Numbered from the stretch's first letter, positions 1 through 8,175 are shown. The stretch: 26,288 bases of DNA from Actinomycetes bacterium (GCA_021793335.1 JAJYSW010000016.1:1-26288), one strand, 5' to 3'. Notes: generated from the sequence alone by a model not told the origin. A program made the numbers and translations.

Positions 1-70
1 GGGCGAACGGAGGCTTTCGGGCGCTCGCCCACGGTCCGGCTATGACACGTTGGGGCCCAAGAGGAACCGG

Positions 71-108
71 CGCCGGGACCGAACCCCTGGGGTGGTCCGG
101 TCCCGGCG
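71..108 (-). terminator. Stem-loop terminator candidate after aceB
   Basis: A perfect 11-bp inverted repeat, CGCCGGGACCG at 71-81 and CGGTCCCGGCG at 98-108, encloses a 16-nt loop that itself holds ACCCC/GGGGT. It lies about 33 nt beyond the aceB stop codon in the direction of aceB transcription. There is no T-tract, which is common for actinomycete intrinsic terminators. The rest of 1-140 holds no gene I can support. Confidence 0.6.
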
Positions 109-140
109 TGCCGCCTCGCGCGGCGGTCGGAGCCCCGGCG

Positions 141-1757
141 TCAGCACAGGTAGCGCGCGTAGGCCGGGAGCGTCAGGAACGTCGGGTACTCCTCTCCGAT
201 GGCGCATTCGGTGAAGATCTCCAGCGCGTCGTCGAAGCGGTCGCCGTCGAAGCGGTCGAGCGAGGCGAACTCCTCACGCACGAGCTCCTCGACCCACTCG
301 CGTGTGACGATGCGTTTGGCGTCGGTGTACGCCTCGCAGTGGATCCACTGCCAGATCTGGGAGCGGGAGATCTCGGCGGTGGCGGCGTCCTCCATCAGGT
401 TGTTGATGGCGGCGGCGCCGTTGCCCCGCAGCCAGGATTCGATGTAACGGATGCCGACCTCGATGTTGGCCCTGATGCCGCGCTCGGTGACGTCGCCTTC
501 GGTCGAGGCGACGTCGAGCAGGGCCCGGGCATCGGGGACCACATCGTCGCGGAGTCGGCCGATCTGGTTGGGAGCGCCGCCGAGGGCCTCGTCGAAGACC
601 TCCATGGCGACCGGGACCAGGTCCGGGTGGGCCACCCAGGAGCCGTCGAAGCCGTCCTCGGCCTCACGGGTTTTATCGGCCCTGACCTTCTCCAACGCGG
701 CGGCGTTCGCCTCGGGGTCGCGCCGGTTCGGGATGAACGCGGCCATGCCGCCGATGGCCGAGGCGCCGCGCCGGTGGCAGGTGCGGACCAGCAGTTCGGT
801 ATAGGCGCGCATGAAGGGCTGGGTCATGGTCACTCGGTCGCGGTCGGGCAGCACGAACCGGGGGCCGCGCTGCCGGAAGTTCTTGATGACCGAGAAGATG
901 TAGTCCCATCGTCCGGCGTTGAGGCCGGAGGAATGGTGGCGCAGCTCGTAGAGGATCTCCTCCATTTCGAAGGCCGCGGTGATCGTCTCGATGAGGACGG
1001 TCGCCCGGATGGTCCCCTGGGGGACGCCGAGGAGGTCCTGGGCGAGGACGAACACGTCGTTCCACAGGCGCGCCTCAAGGTGCGATTCGAGTTTGGGCAG
1101 GTAGAAATAGGGGCCGCGGCCCAGTTCGGTGAGTCTTCGGGCGTTGTGGAAGAAGTACAGGCCGAAGTCGACCAGGCCGCCGCTGATCGGGACGCCGTCG
1201 ACACGCAGGTGCCGCTCGGCCAGGTGCCAGCCTCGGGGGCGGACGATGATGGTGGGCAGGTCGGTCAGCTCTCGGCCCGAGAGGCGGTAGGACTTGCCGT
1301 TCTCGGCGGTGAAGTCGATGCGCCGCTCGATCGCGTCCATGAGATTGAGCTGCGATCCGACCACATTGGACCAGTTGGGCGTGGAGGAGTCCTCCATGTC
1401 GGCCAGCCAGCATTTGGCGCCCGAGTTGAGCGCGTTGATCGTCATCTTGCGTTCGCATGGGCCGGTGATCTCGACGCGTCGGTCCTCCAGGCCGGGCGCG
1501 AGTGGCGCGACACTCCATGAAAGGTCCTCGCGGATGTCGGCGGTCTCGGGCGGGAACCGCGGGTCGAGCCCGTCCGCGATCCGGGCTCGGCGCTCCTGGC
1601 GGCGTTGCAGGAGCTCTTGCCGGCGGCCGACGAACGCGTGATGCAGTTCGGCGAGGAAGTCCAGCGCCTCGGATGTCAGGATCTCGTCTTGGCGATCGAC
1701 GGCCGGGCCGTCGATGGTCACCGCCGCGGCGGTGCGGGTCTCGGTGAGCGAGCGCAT
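141..1757 (-). CDS. aceB: Malate synthase A
   Basis: Condenses glyoxylate with acetyl-CoA to malate, the second step of the cytosolic glyoxylate shunt. The 538-residue length fits the malate synthase A class (about 530-540) rather than the roughly 720-residue G form. Visible family motifs are ITGPCERKM followed by ALNSGAKCWLADMEDS at residues 98-124, the RPRGWHL segment near 173-179, and the malate synthase signature RHHSSGLNAGRWDYIF at 273-288. The ATG start is supported by AAGGAG on the coding strand about 8 nt upstream. It lies 39 bp downstream of isocitrate lyase on the same strand, so the two are probably one operon, and it is followed by a hairpin at 71-108. The assignment is secure. 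Confidence 0.96.
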   Translation of the reverse strand: MRSLTETRTAAAVTIDGPAVDRQDEILTSEALDFLAELHHAFVGRRQELLQRRQERRARIADGLDPRFPPETADIREDLSWSVAPLAPGLEDRRVEITGPCERKMTINALNSGAKCWLADMEDSSTPNWSNVVGSQLNLMDAIERRIDFTAENGKSYRLSGRELTDLPTIIVRPRGWHLAERHLRVDGVPISGGLVDFGLYFFHNARRLTELGRGPYFYLPKLESHLEARLWNDVFVLAQDLLGVPQGTIRATVLIETITAAFEMEEILYELRHHSSGLNAGRWDYIFSVIKNFRQRGPRFVLPDRDRVTMTQPFMRAYTELLVRTCHRRGASAIGGMAAFIPNRRDPEANAAALEKVRADKTREAEDGFDGSWVAHPDLVPVAMEVFDEALGGAPNQIGRLRDDVVPDARALLDVASTEGDVTERGIRANIEVGIRYIESWLRGNGAAAINNLMEDAATAEISRSQIWQWIHCEAYTDAKRIVTREWVEELVREEFASLDRFDGDRFDDALEIFTECAIGEEYPTFLTLPAYARYLC

Positions 1758-1796
1758 CGGTTTTCTCCTTGTGGTCGGTGGTGCGGTGTGCGTCGG

Positions 1797-3098
1797 TCAG
1801 AACTGGCCCGACTCGGTCGAGCCGGCCAGGGCCAGTGTGGAGCCGCTCGGGTTGAGCGCACCGGTGACGTGGTCGAAGTAGCCGGTGCCGACCTCGCGCT
1901 GGTGCCTGGTGGCGGTGTACCCGCGCGCTTCGGCGGCGAACTCGCATTCTTGGAGCTCCACGTAGGCGCTCATGCCGTCGCGAGCGTAGCCGTGGGCGAG
2001 GTCGAACATCGAGTAGTTGAGGGCGTGGAACCCTGCGAGGGTGATGAACTGGAAGACGAAGCCCATCGCTCCGAGCTCGCGTTGGAATCGCGCGATCGCG
2101 TCGTCGTCCAGGTGCCGTTTCCAGTTGAAGGACGGGGAGCAGTTATAGGCGAGCATCTGGTCGGGGTGCTCGGCCTTGACCGCCTCGGCGAAGGCTCGGG
2201 CGGTCGCCAGGTCGGGCGTGCTGGTCTCCATCCACAGCAGGTCCGCGTACGGCGCGTAGGCCTTGGCGCGGGCGATGCACGGCTCCAGGCCGCCCCGGAC
2301 CCGGTAGTAGCCTTCGGCGGTGCGTTCGCCGGTGAGGAATTCGGCGTCGCGTTCGTCCACGTCGGAGGTCAGCAGCGTGGCGGCCTCGGCGTCGGTGCGG
2401 GCGATGATGAGCGTCGGGACGCCTTCGACGTCGGCGGCGAGACGGGCGGCGTTCAAGGTCCGCAGGTGCTGGGAGGTCGGGACGAGGACCTTGCCGCCGA
2501 GGTGACCGCACTTCTTCTCGGAGGCCAGCTGGTCCTCCCAGTGGACGGCGGCGGCTCCGGCGGCGATCATGGCCTTCATGAGCTCGTAGGCGTTGAGCGG
2601 GCCGCCGAATCCGGCTTCGGCGTCGGCGACGATGGGGACGAGCCAGTCCTCGACCGAAGCGGTCCCTTCGGCGTACTCGATCTGGTCGGCGCGCAGCAGC
2701 GCGTTGTTGATGCGGCGCACGATGAGCGGGACGGAGTTCGCGGGGTACAGCGACTGGTCGGGGTAGGTCTGGGCGGCGAGGTTGGCGTCGGCGGCCACCT
2801 GCCAACCCGAGAGGTAGATCGCACGCAGGCCGGCCTTGACCTGTTCGACGGCCTGGTTGCCGGTGAGCGCGCCGAGCGCGCCGGTGTAGCCGCCCGAGGC
2901 GGCATCGTCGGCGAGGCGTTTCCAGAGCCTCTCGGCCCCGCGGCGGGCCAGGGTGTGCTCTTCGGTGACGCGGCCGCGCAGTCGCACGACGTCGGCGCTG
3001 CTGTAGTCGCGGGCGGTGCGCGCCCAGCGCGGATCGGCGGCCCATTCGCGGCTCAGCCGTTCGGCGGCGAGGCTCTGATCGTCTGCGGTTTCGGACAT
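1797..3098 (-). CDS. aceA: Isocitrate lyase
   Basis: Cleaves isocitrate to succinate and glyoxylate, the committing step of the glyoxylate shunt used for growth on acetate or fatty acids. At 433 residues it matches the short bacterial ICL1 class. The active-site signature KKCGHLGGK occupies residues 195-203, with catalytic Cys at 197, and is preceded by HWEDQ at 186-190; IVADAEAGFGG at 156-166 is the usual metal/substrate segment. The ATG is preceded by GGGAGAAG with suitable spacing. It is the first gene of a probable aceA-aceB operon and is divergent from a RamB-type regulator at 3235, which by analogy with Corynebacterium and Mycobacterium is the likely controller of this promoter. Confidence 0.97.
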   Translation of the reverse strand: MSETADDQSLAAERLSREWAADPRWARTARDYSSADVVRLRGRVTEEHTLARRGAERLWKRLADDAASGGYTGALGALTGNQAVEQVKAGLRAIYLSGWQVAADANLAAQTYPDQSLYPANSVPLIVRRINNALLRADQIEYAEGTASVEDWLVPIVADAEAGFGGPLNAYELMKAMIAAGAAAVHWEDQLASEKKCGHLGGKVLVPTSQHLRTLNAARLAADVEGVPTLIIARTDAEAATLLTSDVDERDAEFLTGERTAEGYYRVRGGLEPCIARAKAYAPYADLLWMETSTPDLATARAFAEAVKAEHPDQMLAYNCSPSFNWKRHLDDDAIARFQRELGAMGFVFQFITLAGFHALNYSMFDLAHGYARDGMSAYVELQECEFAAEARGYTATRHQREVGTGYFDHVTGALNPSGSTLALAGSTESGQF

Positions 3099-3145
3099 CG
3101 GCTTCTCCCACGGTCTTCGGTGTCCGCCGAACGGCGAACACTACT

Positions 3146-3159
3146 TGCAGGTAACTGCA
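3146..3159. promoter_or_regulatory. Inverted repeat TGCAG-N4-CTGCA in the aceA/ramB spacer
   Basis: Five-base arms TGCAG and CTGCA are separated by GTAA, about 48 bp upstream of the aceA start. The surrounding TTGCAG/ACTGCATTCTTT bases loosely recall the TTTGCAAA core described for RamB sites in Corynebacterium glutamicum. This is a weak candidate operator; the resemblance is by eye only. Confidence 0.3.
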
Positions 3160-3202
3160 TTCTTTCCCGTCAGAAGCCGCTGAGTAAGCCGTCTGCACTG
3201 GA

Positions 3203-3218
3203 AAGAACCGCGGTTCTT
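3203..3218. promoter_or_regulatory. Perfect 16-bp palindrome AAGAACCGCGGTTCTT
   Basis: Positions 3203-3210 (AAGAACCG) and 3211-3218 (CGGTTCTT) are exact reverse complements. The palindrome ends 16 bp before the regulator's ATG at 3235 and sits just upstream of an AT-rich TAATAAT (3222-3228) that could act as a -10 element. It is well placed for autoregulation of the regulator and possibly for control of divergent aceA about 105 bp away. Confidence 0.5.
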
Positions 3219-3221
3219 CGC

Positions 3222-3228
3222 TAATAAT
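3222..3228 (+). promoter_or_regulatory. Candidate -10 element TAATAAT for the RamB-type gene
   Basis: TAATAAT is a rare AT-rich stretch ending 6 nt before the ATG at 3235. No SD sequence fits between it and the ATG (only GAAGAA), so transcription starting at or next to the ATG (leaderless mRNA) is plausible. No good -35 element is seen at the expected distance; the palindrome at 3203-3218 occupies the region between. Confidence 0.4.
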
Positions 3229-3234
3229 GAAGAA

Positions 3235-4758
3235 ATGGCAAAGAATTCTTCCCCGAGCGCCGATCCACGTGCCGAGCATCGGCCGTGGGGCGCGGCCGAG
3301 GCCGCACGGCTCTCGGCCGACGAGGACACGGCCGTCGATCTCATCAGCCTCGGCAAACAGATCCGGCACTTGCGCAAGCAACGCGGCATGAGCCTCGACG
3401 ATCTCGGTGCGGTCGTGGGCGCGGCGCCCTCGCAGCTCTCGCTGATCGAGAACGGCAAGAAGGAGCCGAAGCTGTCGATGCTGCGGGCCCTGGCGCACGC
3501 GCTGGGCGTCAGCTCGGACGAACTGCTCGGAGCCGATCCACCGAACCGCCGTGTGGCCCTGGAGATCGAGCTCGAACGCTCGCAGCGCAGCGAGCAGTAC
3601 GCCACGCTCGGCCTGCCGAGCATCAGGCCGTCCTCACGGATTCCGACCGAGGTCCTGGAGGCGCTCGTCGGTCTGCACCGCGAGGTCGACCGCCAGACGA
3701 ACCTGCACGCCGCCACCCCGGAGGAGGCCCGGCGCGCGAACACCGAACTGCGTCGGCGCATGCGGGAGAAGGACAACTACTTCGGCGATATCGAAGCCGA
3801 GGCCCGCGCGCTGCTGGGGCACGTGGGGTATACGGGCGGTCCACTGTCGCAGCACCAGATCTCCGATCTGGCCGCCTATCTCAGGTTCGCGCTCCACCAC
3901 GTCGACGACCTGCCGCACTCGACGCGCTCGGTGATCGATCTGCGCCACCGGCGGATCTACCTGACGCCGAACAAGGACTCCTCGCGCGATCCGAGGACGG
4001 TCCTGCTCCAGGCGCTCGCGAGCCACGTCCTGGAGCACCGGGTGCCGCAGACCTACCTGGAGTTCCTCGGCCAGCGCGTGGCCACGAACTACCTGGCCGC
4101 CGCGCTCCTGATCCCCGAGGAGAGCGCCGTGAAGTTCATGCGGGAGGCCATGCGGGAGAAGGAGATCGCCGTCGAAGACCTCCGTGACAATTTCGCGGTG
4201 TCCTACGAGGCCGCCGCGCACCGGTTCACGAACCTCGCGACGCACCACCTGGGCATCCGCACCCATTTCCAGAAGGTCCACAAGTCCGGGATCATCTTCA
4301 AGGCGTACGAGAACGACGATGTGGCCTTCCCGACCGACGCGACCGGCGCGATCGAAGGCCAGGCGGTGTGCCGGTACTGGACGAGCCGGCAGGTGTTCGA
4401 CGTGCCCGATAAGTTCAATGCCTTCAACCAGTACACCGACACGGCCACGGGCACGTACTGGTGCACCGCCCGGACCGAGCGGGGACCGGACGGAGAGTTC
4501 TCGCTGAGCATCGGCGTGCCGTACGAGGCGGTGAAGTGGTTCCGCGGCAAGGAGACGACCGCCCGCTCGGTCTCGCGCTGCCCCGACCCGGACTGCTGCC
4601 GGAACCCGCCGCGGGATTTGGCCGCGACCTGGGCTGGCCAGGTGTGGCCGACGGCCCGGGCGGCATCCTCGCAGTTCGCGGCGATGCCGCTGGGGTCCTT
4701 CCCCGGTGTGGACGAGACCGAGGTCTATCGCTTCCTCGAACGGCATTCGGCCCGGTGA
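3235..4758 (+). CDS. ramB: RamB/ScfR-family transcriptional regulator
   Basis: DNA-binding regulator of acetate and glyoxylate-shunt genes, by family and by position. The Xre-type helix-turn-helix spans about residues 39-97 (GKQIRHLRKQRGMSLDDLG, then APSQLSLIENGKKEPKLS). It is followed by an IrrE/ImmA-like central region (ASHVLEHRVPQTYLEFLGQR, LAAALLIPEE) and a C-terminal region with a cysteine cluster CPDPDCC, as in short-chain-fatty-acid-sensing regulators of the ScfR/RamB group. At 507 residues it is slightly longer than usual because of a polar N-terminal tail of about 37 residues before the HTH. It is divergent from aceA. The start lacks an SD and is chosen because it follows a -10-like element. 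The family is clear; control of aceAB is inferred from position and known RamB function. Confidence 0.82.
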   Translation: MAKNSSPSADPRAEHRPWGAAEAARLSADEDTAVDLISLGKQIRHLRKQRGMSLDDLGAVVGAAPSQLSLIENGKKEPKLSMLRALAHALGVSSDELLGADPPNRRVALEIELERSQRSEQYATLGLPSIRPSSRIPTEVLEALVGLHREVDRQTNLHAATPEEARRANTELRRRMREKDNYFGDIEAEARALLGHVGYTGGPLSQHQISDLAAYLRFALHHVDDLPHSTRSVIDLRHRRIYLTPNKDSSRDPRTVLLQALASHVLEHRVPQTYLEFLGQRVATNYLAAALLIPEESAVKFMREAMREKEIAVEDLRDNFAVSYEAAAHRFTNLATHHLGIRTHFQKVHKSGIIFKAYENDDVAFPTDATGAIEGQAVCRYWTSRQVFDVPDKFNAFNQYTDTATGTYWCTARTERGPDGEFSLSIGVPYEAVKWFRGKETTARSVSRCPDPDCCRNPPRDLAATWAGQVWPTARAASSQFAAMPLGSFPGVDETEVYRFLERHSAR

Positions 4759-4833
4759 CCCGCCCGGCATCGAACATCATTCGCCACTCGGTGTAATCGA
4801 CGCCGCCTTCGGGTAACACCTTCCCTGGCCCGA

Positions 4834-4856
4834 CCGGGCCGCGGGCACAGGCCCGG
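4834..4856 (+). other. 7-bp stem-loop between the RamB-type gene and the SDR
   Basis: CCGGGCC at 4834-4840 and GGCCCGG at 4850-4856 form a perfect 7-bp stem with a 9-nt loop. An alternative hairpin uses GGCCCG (4827-4832) with CGGGCC (4835-4840). It lies 75 nt after the regulator stop and just before the SDR ribosome-binding site (AAGGAGG, 4862-4868). It could be a weak terminator or a 5' UTR structure. Confidence 0.35.
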
Positions 4857-4876
4857 ACTGCAAGGAGGCGAGCCGG

Positions 4877-5875
4877 ATGCGGATACGTGGTGCCGTGGTG
4901 GTCATCACCGGAGCGAGCAGCGGGATCGGGAAGGCGACGGCGCTGGCCTTCGCCGAGGAGGGTGCGTCGCTGATGCTGGCCGCGCGCCGCAAATCGGCCC
5001 TGGAGGACACCGTGACCGCGTGCGAGGCGCTGGGAGCCCCGGCGACGGCCGTGGAGGTCGATGTGACCGACGCCGACGCCGTGGACGGTCTGGCCGATGC
5101 CGCGGTCCGGCGCTTCGGCCGGATCGACGTATGGGTCAACAACGCGGCGGTGTCGATGTTCTCGCCGTTCCTGAGGATGCCGCAGGAGGATCTGCGCCGC
5201 CTCATCGACGTCAACGTGTTCGGCTACGTGAACGGCGCGAGGGCGGCCCTGCCGTGGATGCGCGAGCAGGGGTCGGGCGTGCTGATCAACGTGGCCTCCG
5301 TCGTCGCCGACACGCCCCAGCCGTACACCTCGGCCTACGACATGTCCAAAGCCGCCGTCCGGTCCCTGTCGGGGAGCCTCCGCAGCGAGCTGATGCTCGA
5401 ACACCGGCCCGGGGTGCATGTCTGCACCGTACTCCTGTCCACCTTCGACACGCCGATCTTCGAGCAGGCCGCCAACCGCACCGGCCGCGCCGTGCGGCCG
5501 ATGCCGCCGGTGAACCGCCCGCGACGGGCGGCCCGTGCGATCGTCAGGACCGCGCGCTCACCCCGCCGCGAGGTGCACTGCGGCTCGGGCGCGCGCCTGA
5601 TGAAGATGATGAGCAAGCGCGCCCCGGGCATGGCCGAGCGCCTCACCGCCAAGAAGACCGACCGGCAGCACCTCTCGCGCAGGAAGGCGGCGGAGGACAC
5701 TGTGGGGAACCTCTACAGGCCCTCGACGCGGACCGAGGACGCCGAGACCACGGGCGGGTGGGGCGGACGCCGCCGCACCGCGCAGCGCAGGATCGCCGTC
5801 GCGGCCGCCACCGGGATCGCCGGGGCACTGGTCCTCAAAGCGCGGCGGCGCGGCCGTCTCGGGGACCGTCGTTGA
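4877..5875 (+). CDS. Short-chain dehydrogenase/reductase with hydrophobic C-terminal tail
   Basis: Classical SDR NAD(P)-dependent oxidoreductase; substrate unknown. The Rossmann motif TGASSGIG is at residues 11-18, NNA at 88-90, catalytic Ser about 141, Tyr154 and Lys158 (YDMSK). At 332 residues it is roughly 80 longer than a minimal SDR. The extension is basic (RRAARAIVRTARSPRREV, KMMSKRAPG) and ends in a hydrophobic stretch IAVAAATGIAGALVL flanked by arginines, which looks like a C-terminal membrane anchor or amphipathic helix. The start has a strong SD, AAGGAGG, 8 nt upstream. It stands alone between the regulator and a convergent hydrolase. Related actinobacterial and DHRS7-like SDRs share this layout; I cannot name a substrate. 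Confidence 0.88.
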   Translation: MRIRGAVVVITGASSGIGKATALAFAEEGASLMLAARRKSALEDTVTACEALGAPATAVEVDVTDADAVDGLADAAVRRFGRIDVWVNNAAVSMFSPFLRMPQEDLRRLIDVNVFGYVNGARAALPWMREQGSGVLINVASVVADTPQPYTSAYDMSKAAVRSLSGSLRSELMLEHRPGVHVCTVLLSTFDTPIFEQAANRTGRAVRPMPPVNRPRRAARAIVRTARSPRREVHCGSGARLMKMMSKRAPGMAERLTAKKTDRQHLSRRKAAEDTVGNLYRPSTRTEDAETTGGWGGRRRTAQRRIAVAAATGIAGALVLKARRRGRLGDRR

Positions 5876-5878
5876 AGA

Positions 5879-5907
5879 CGGGCGGGGCCGCACCACGGCC
5901 CCGCCCG
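5879..5907. terminator. Bidirectional hairpin terminator between convergent genes
   Basis: A perfect 12-bp stem, CGGGCGGGGCCG at 5879-5890 and CGGCCCCGCCCG at 5896-5907, with loop CACCA. It fills the 35-bp gap between the stop codons of the SDR (5875) and the convergent epoxide-hydrolase-like gene (5911), so it can serve both. Confidence 0.85.
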
Positions 5908-5910
5908 CGT

Positions 5911-7143
5911 TCACTTGAGTTCGGCGAAGAAGTCGCGGACGTCGGCGGCGAACAGCTCGGGCTGCTCGGCCGCGAAGAAATGGCCGCCGCGCTCGTATTC
6001 GGTCCAGCGGACGATGTGGTGATCGCGTTCGGCCCACGGCCGGATCGCCACATCTTGCAACTTTGAGACGAGCACGCCGGTCGGCACCGTGCCGCGCTCG
6101 GGCTCCCAGCCGCCTTCGGCGCCGTCCCCGCCGGCGGACTCGGCATCCCGCTCACCGGCCTCCCACGCCACGGTGCTCCCCTCCTCGGTGCTCCAGTCGG
6201 CGGCGGTGACGAACTCGTAGTAGTACTGGGCGGCCGACCCGGCGGTGCCGGTGAACCAGTACAGACTGACGTCGGCCAGCATCCGGTCGCGGCCGAGCGC
6301 CTCCTCGGGCCGACCGGGAGGCGCATCGGTCCAGGCCGCGAACTTCTCGACGATCCACGCCAACTGTCCGACCGGCGAATCGACCAGGGCATAGGCGAGG
6401 GTCTGCGGGCTCTTGCCCTGAATCTGAAGATAGCCGTCGTTGAACGCCTGCATGTCCCGCCAGCGTTGCCGTTCGGCCTCGTCGAGCCCCTCCATCTCCC
6501 CTTCGGCCCCGGTGGGGAAGGTCAAGAGCGCGTTGACGTGGACACCGATGACACGTTCGGGTTCGAGCCGGCCCATCTCGGGGGCGACCATGGCGCCGAT
6601 GTCGCCGCCTTGGACGCCGTAGCGCTCATAACCCAGGCGCGTCATCAGCTCGACGAACGCCTGCGCGATGCGTTCGGCATTCCAGCCCGGTTCGGACAGC
6701 GGTGTCGAGAAACCGTACCCGGGCAGGGAGGGGATCACCAGGTCGAAGGCGCGCTCCGGGTCGAGACCGTGGGATCGGGGATCGCTGAGCGGGCCGATCG
6801 CGCCGAGGAACTCGGTGAACGAGCTGGGCCAGCCGTGGATCAGCAGCAGCGGCACCGCTTCGGGTTCGGGCGAACGGACGTGGACGAAGTGGATTCGCTG
6901 GCCGTCGATCTCGGTGGTGAACTGCGGGTGGGCATTGAGTTCGGCCTCTTGCGCGCGCCAGTCGAAACCGGTTCGCCAGTACTCGGCCAGTTCCCTGAGC
7001 GAATCGACCGGGATGCCTCGCGACCAGCCGACGTCGGGCAGCTCATCGGGCCAGCGGGTGTCGGTGAGCCGCCGGGAGAGGTCCTCCAAGTCGGCCTGTG
7101 GGACGTCGATGCGGAAGGGACGGATGTCATCGTGGTGTTCCAT
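5911..7143 (-). CDS. Epoxide hydrolase family protein (EHN domain, alpha/beta hydrolase)
   Basis: Predicted cytosolic alpha/beta-hydrolase of the microsomal-type epoxide hydrolase family. An N-terminal EHN region (IRPFRIDVPQADLEDLSRRL, TRWPDE) is followed by the oxyanion motif HGWP (residues 103-106), the nucleophile motif GGDIGA with Asp181, lid tyrosines in AGSAAQYYYE, and a catalytic His388 in GGHFFAAEQPE. The usual length is about 380-400; the 410 residues here include a Glu/Gly-rich insertion before the VPTGVLVSKL strand. The start is taken at MEHHDD, where homology begins; there is no good SD there, and a TTG 30 nt upstream is an alternative. It is divergent from a WYL regulator 62 bp away that probably controls it. 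The substrate is unknown. Confidence 0.9.
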   Translation of the reverse strand: MEHHDDIRPFRIDVPQADLEDLSRRLTDTRWPDELPDVGWSRGIPVDSLRELAEYWRTGFDWRAQEAELNAHPQFTTEIDGQRIHFVHVRSPEPEAVPLLLIHGWPSSFTEFLGAIGPLSDPRSHGLDPERAFDLVIPSLPGYGFSTPLSEPGWNAERIAQAFVELMTRLGYERYGVQGGDIGAMVAPEMGRLEPERVIGVHVNALLTFPTGAEGEMEGLDEAERQRWRDMQAFNDGYLQIQGKSPQTLAYALVDSPVGQLAWIVEKFAAWTDAPPGRPEEALGRDRMLADVSLYWFTGTAGSAAQYYYEFVTAADWSTEEGSTVAWEAGERDAESAGGDGAEGGWEPERGTVPTGVLVSKLQDVAIRPWAERDHHIVRWTEYERGGHFFAAEQPELFAADVRDFFAELK

Positions 7144-7176
7144 GGGGCCCAGGTTAAGAACCGTATCGGTCAAGCA

Positions 7177-7194
7177 CTGTCCTACTTCCCTGTC
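7177..7194. promoter_or_regulatory. Direct repeat CTGTC-N8-CTGTC in the hydrolase/WYL spacer
   Basis: CTGTC occurs at 7177-7181 and 7190-7194, the second inside CCTGTCAGG (an interrupted inverted repeat). The pair sits 12-29 bp upstream of the WYL regulator start and 34 bp or more upstream of the divergent hydrolase start. It is a plausible operator for the WYL regulator; the support is positional. Confidence 0.35.
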
Positions 7195-7205
7195 AGGATC
7201 GGGGC

Positions 7206-8165
7206 ATGTTGGAAACCTCCGCCCGCCTGCTGCGGCTGCTGTCCCACCTTCAGACCCCGCGCGAGTGGAGCGCGAGGGAACTGGCCGAACGCATGGAGGT
7301 CAGCACTCGCACCGTCAGACGCGACGTCGACCGTCTCCGTTCGCTCGGCTACCCCGTCCTGGCCACGATGGGCACGGCCGGGGGCTATCGGCTCGGGGCG
7401 GGCGCGAAGGTCCCGCCGCTGCTGCTGGACGACGAGGAGGCGGTGGCCGCGGCGGTCTCGCTGCGCAGCGCCGCCGGCGGGTCGATCGCCGACTCGGAAG
7501 AGGCCGCGAGGCGCGCACTGGGCAAGTTGGAACAGGTGCTGCCGCCACGGCTGCGAGGCCGGGTGCGTGCGCTCGAAGCCGCCACGGTCGCCGTTCCCGA
7601 CCAGGACGTGCCGACCGTCGACGGCGAGACGCTGGCGCTCCTCGCCACGGCGTGCCGCGATCGCCGATCACTGCGGTTCGACTATGTCAGCCACGACGGC
7701 ACCGCCTCGTACCGCCGGACCGAACCGGTACGGATCGTCTCCTGGGGCCGACGCTGGTACCTCCTGGCGTTCGATCTCGACCGCGACGACTGGCGGACCT
7801 TCCGGATCGACCGACTGCGTCCACGCCCGCCGACCGGGCCCGGCTTCGCCGAACGAGAGCCGCCCGGAGGCGATGCGGCCGGATACCTGGCCGAGCGGTT
7901 CTCATCGGTGTGGGCCTACCGGGTGCGCGTCAGGTTCCATGCTCCGCTCGAACGGGTCGCGCCGGGCATCTCCCCCGCCGACGGTCTGGTCGAGGCCGCC
8001 GAGGAGCACGGCTGTGTGCTCACCTTGGGCGGCTCCGACCCGCGGGTGATCGCCTCGTTCCTGTGCATGTTCGGCATCGACTTCGAGCTCATCGAAGGCG
8101 AAGAGGTAGCGAAAGCCCTCCGCGAAGTGGCGAACCGCTGCCTGCGAGCGGTAGGACACGTGTGA
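7206..8165 (+). CDS. YafY-type HTH/WYL-domain transcriptional regulator
   Basis: A DeoR-like winged helix fills about residues 1-60 (LAERMEVSTRTVRRDVDRLRSLGYPV, then GTAGGYRLG), followed by a central WYL domain (CRDRRSLRFDYVSHDG, RWYLLAFDLDRDDWRTFRIDRL) and a WCX-like C-terminal region. The 319-residue length is normal for this family. WYL domains are thought to sense small ligands or nucleic acids. It is divergent from the epoxide-hydrolase gene and 10 bp upstream of an alpha/beta hydrolase, so it probably regulates one or both. No strong SD precedes the ATG (AGGATCGGGGC). Confidence 0.92.
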   Translation: MLETSARLLRLLSHLQTPREWSARELAERMEVSTRTVRRDVDRLRSLGYPVLATMGTAGGYRLGAGAKVPPLLLDDEEAVAAAVSLRSAAGGSIADSEEAARRALGKLEQVLPPRLRGRVRALEAATVAVPDQDVPTVDGETLALLATACRDRRSLRFDYVSHDGTASYRRTEPVRIVSWGRRWYLLAFDLDRDDWRTFRIDRLRPRPPTGPGFAEREPPGGDAAGYLAERFSSVWAYRVRVRFHAPLERVAPGISPADGLVEAAEEHGCVLTLGGSDPRVIASFLCMFGIDFELIEGEEVAKALREVANRCLRAVGHV

Positions 8166-8175
8166 GGATTCCACC

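Noticed and set aside
1..30. GGGCGA/TCGCCC inverted arms at the left edge
   Set aside because: Only 6-bp arms with an 18-nt loop and no view of the flanking gene; not enough to call a terminator.
42..1520. Long open frame (492 codons) antisense to aceB
   Set aside because: The opposite strand encodes an unmistakable malate synthase; the antisense frame is low-complexity Gly/Val/Asp-rich, as expected from GC-rich codon bias.
1605..3224. Long open frame (539 codons) antisense to aceA
   Set aside because: It mirrors isocitrate lyase codons, has no recognisable domain, and would run through the aceA/ramB control region.
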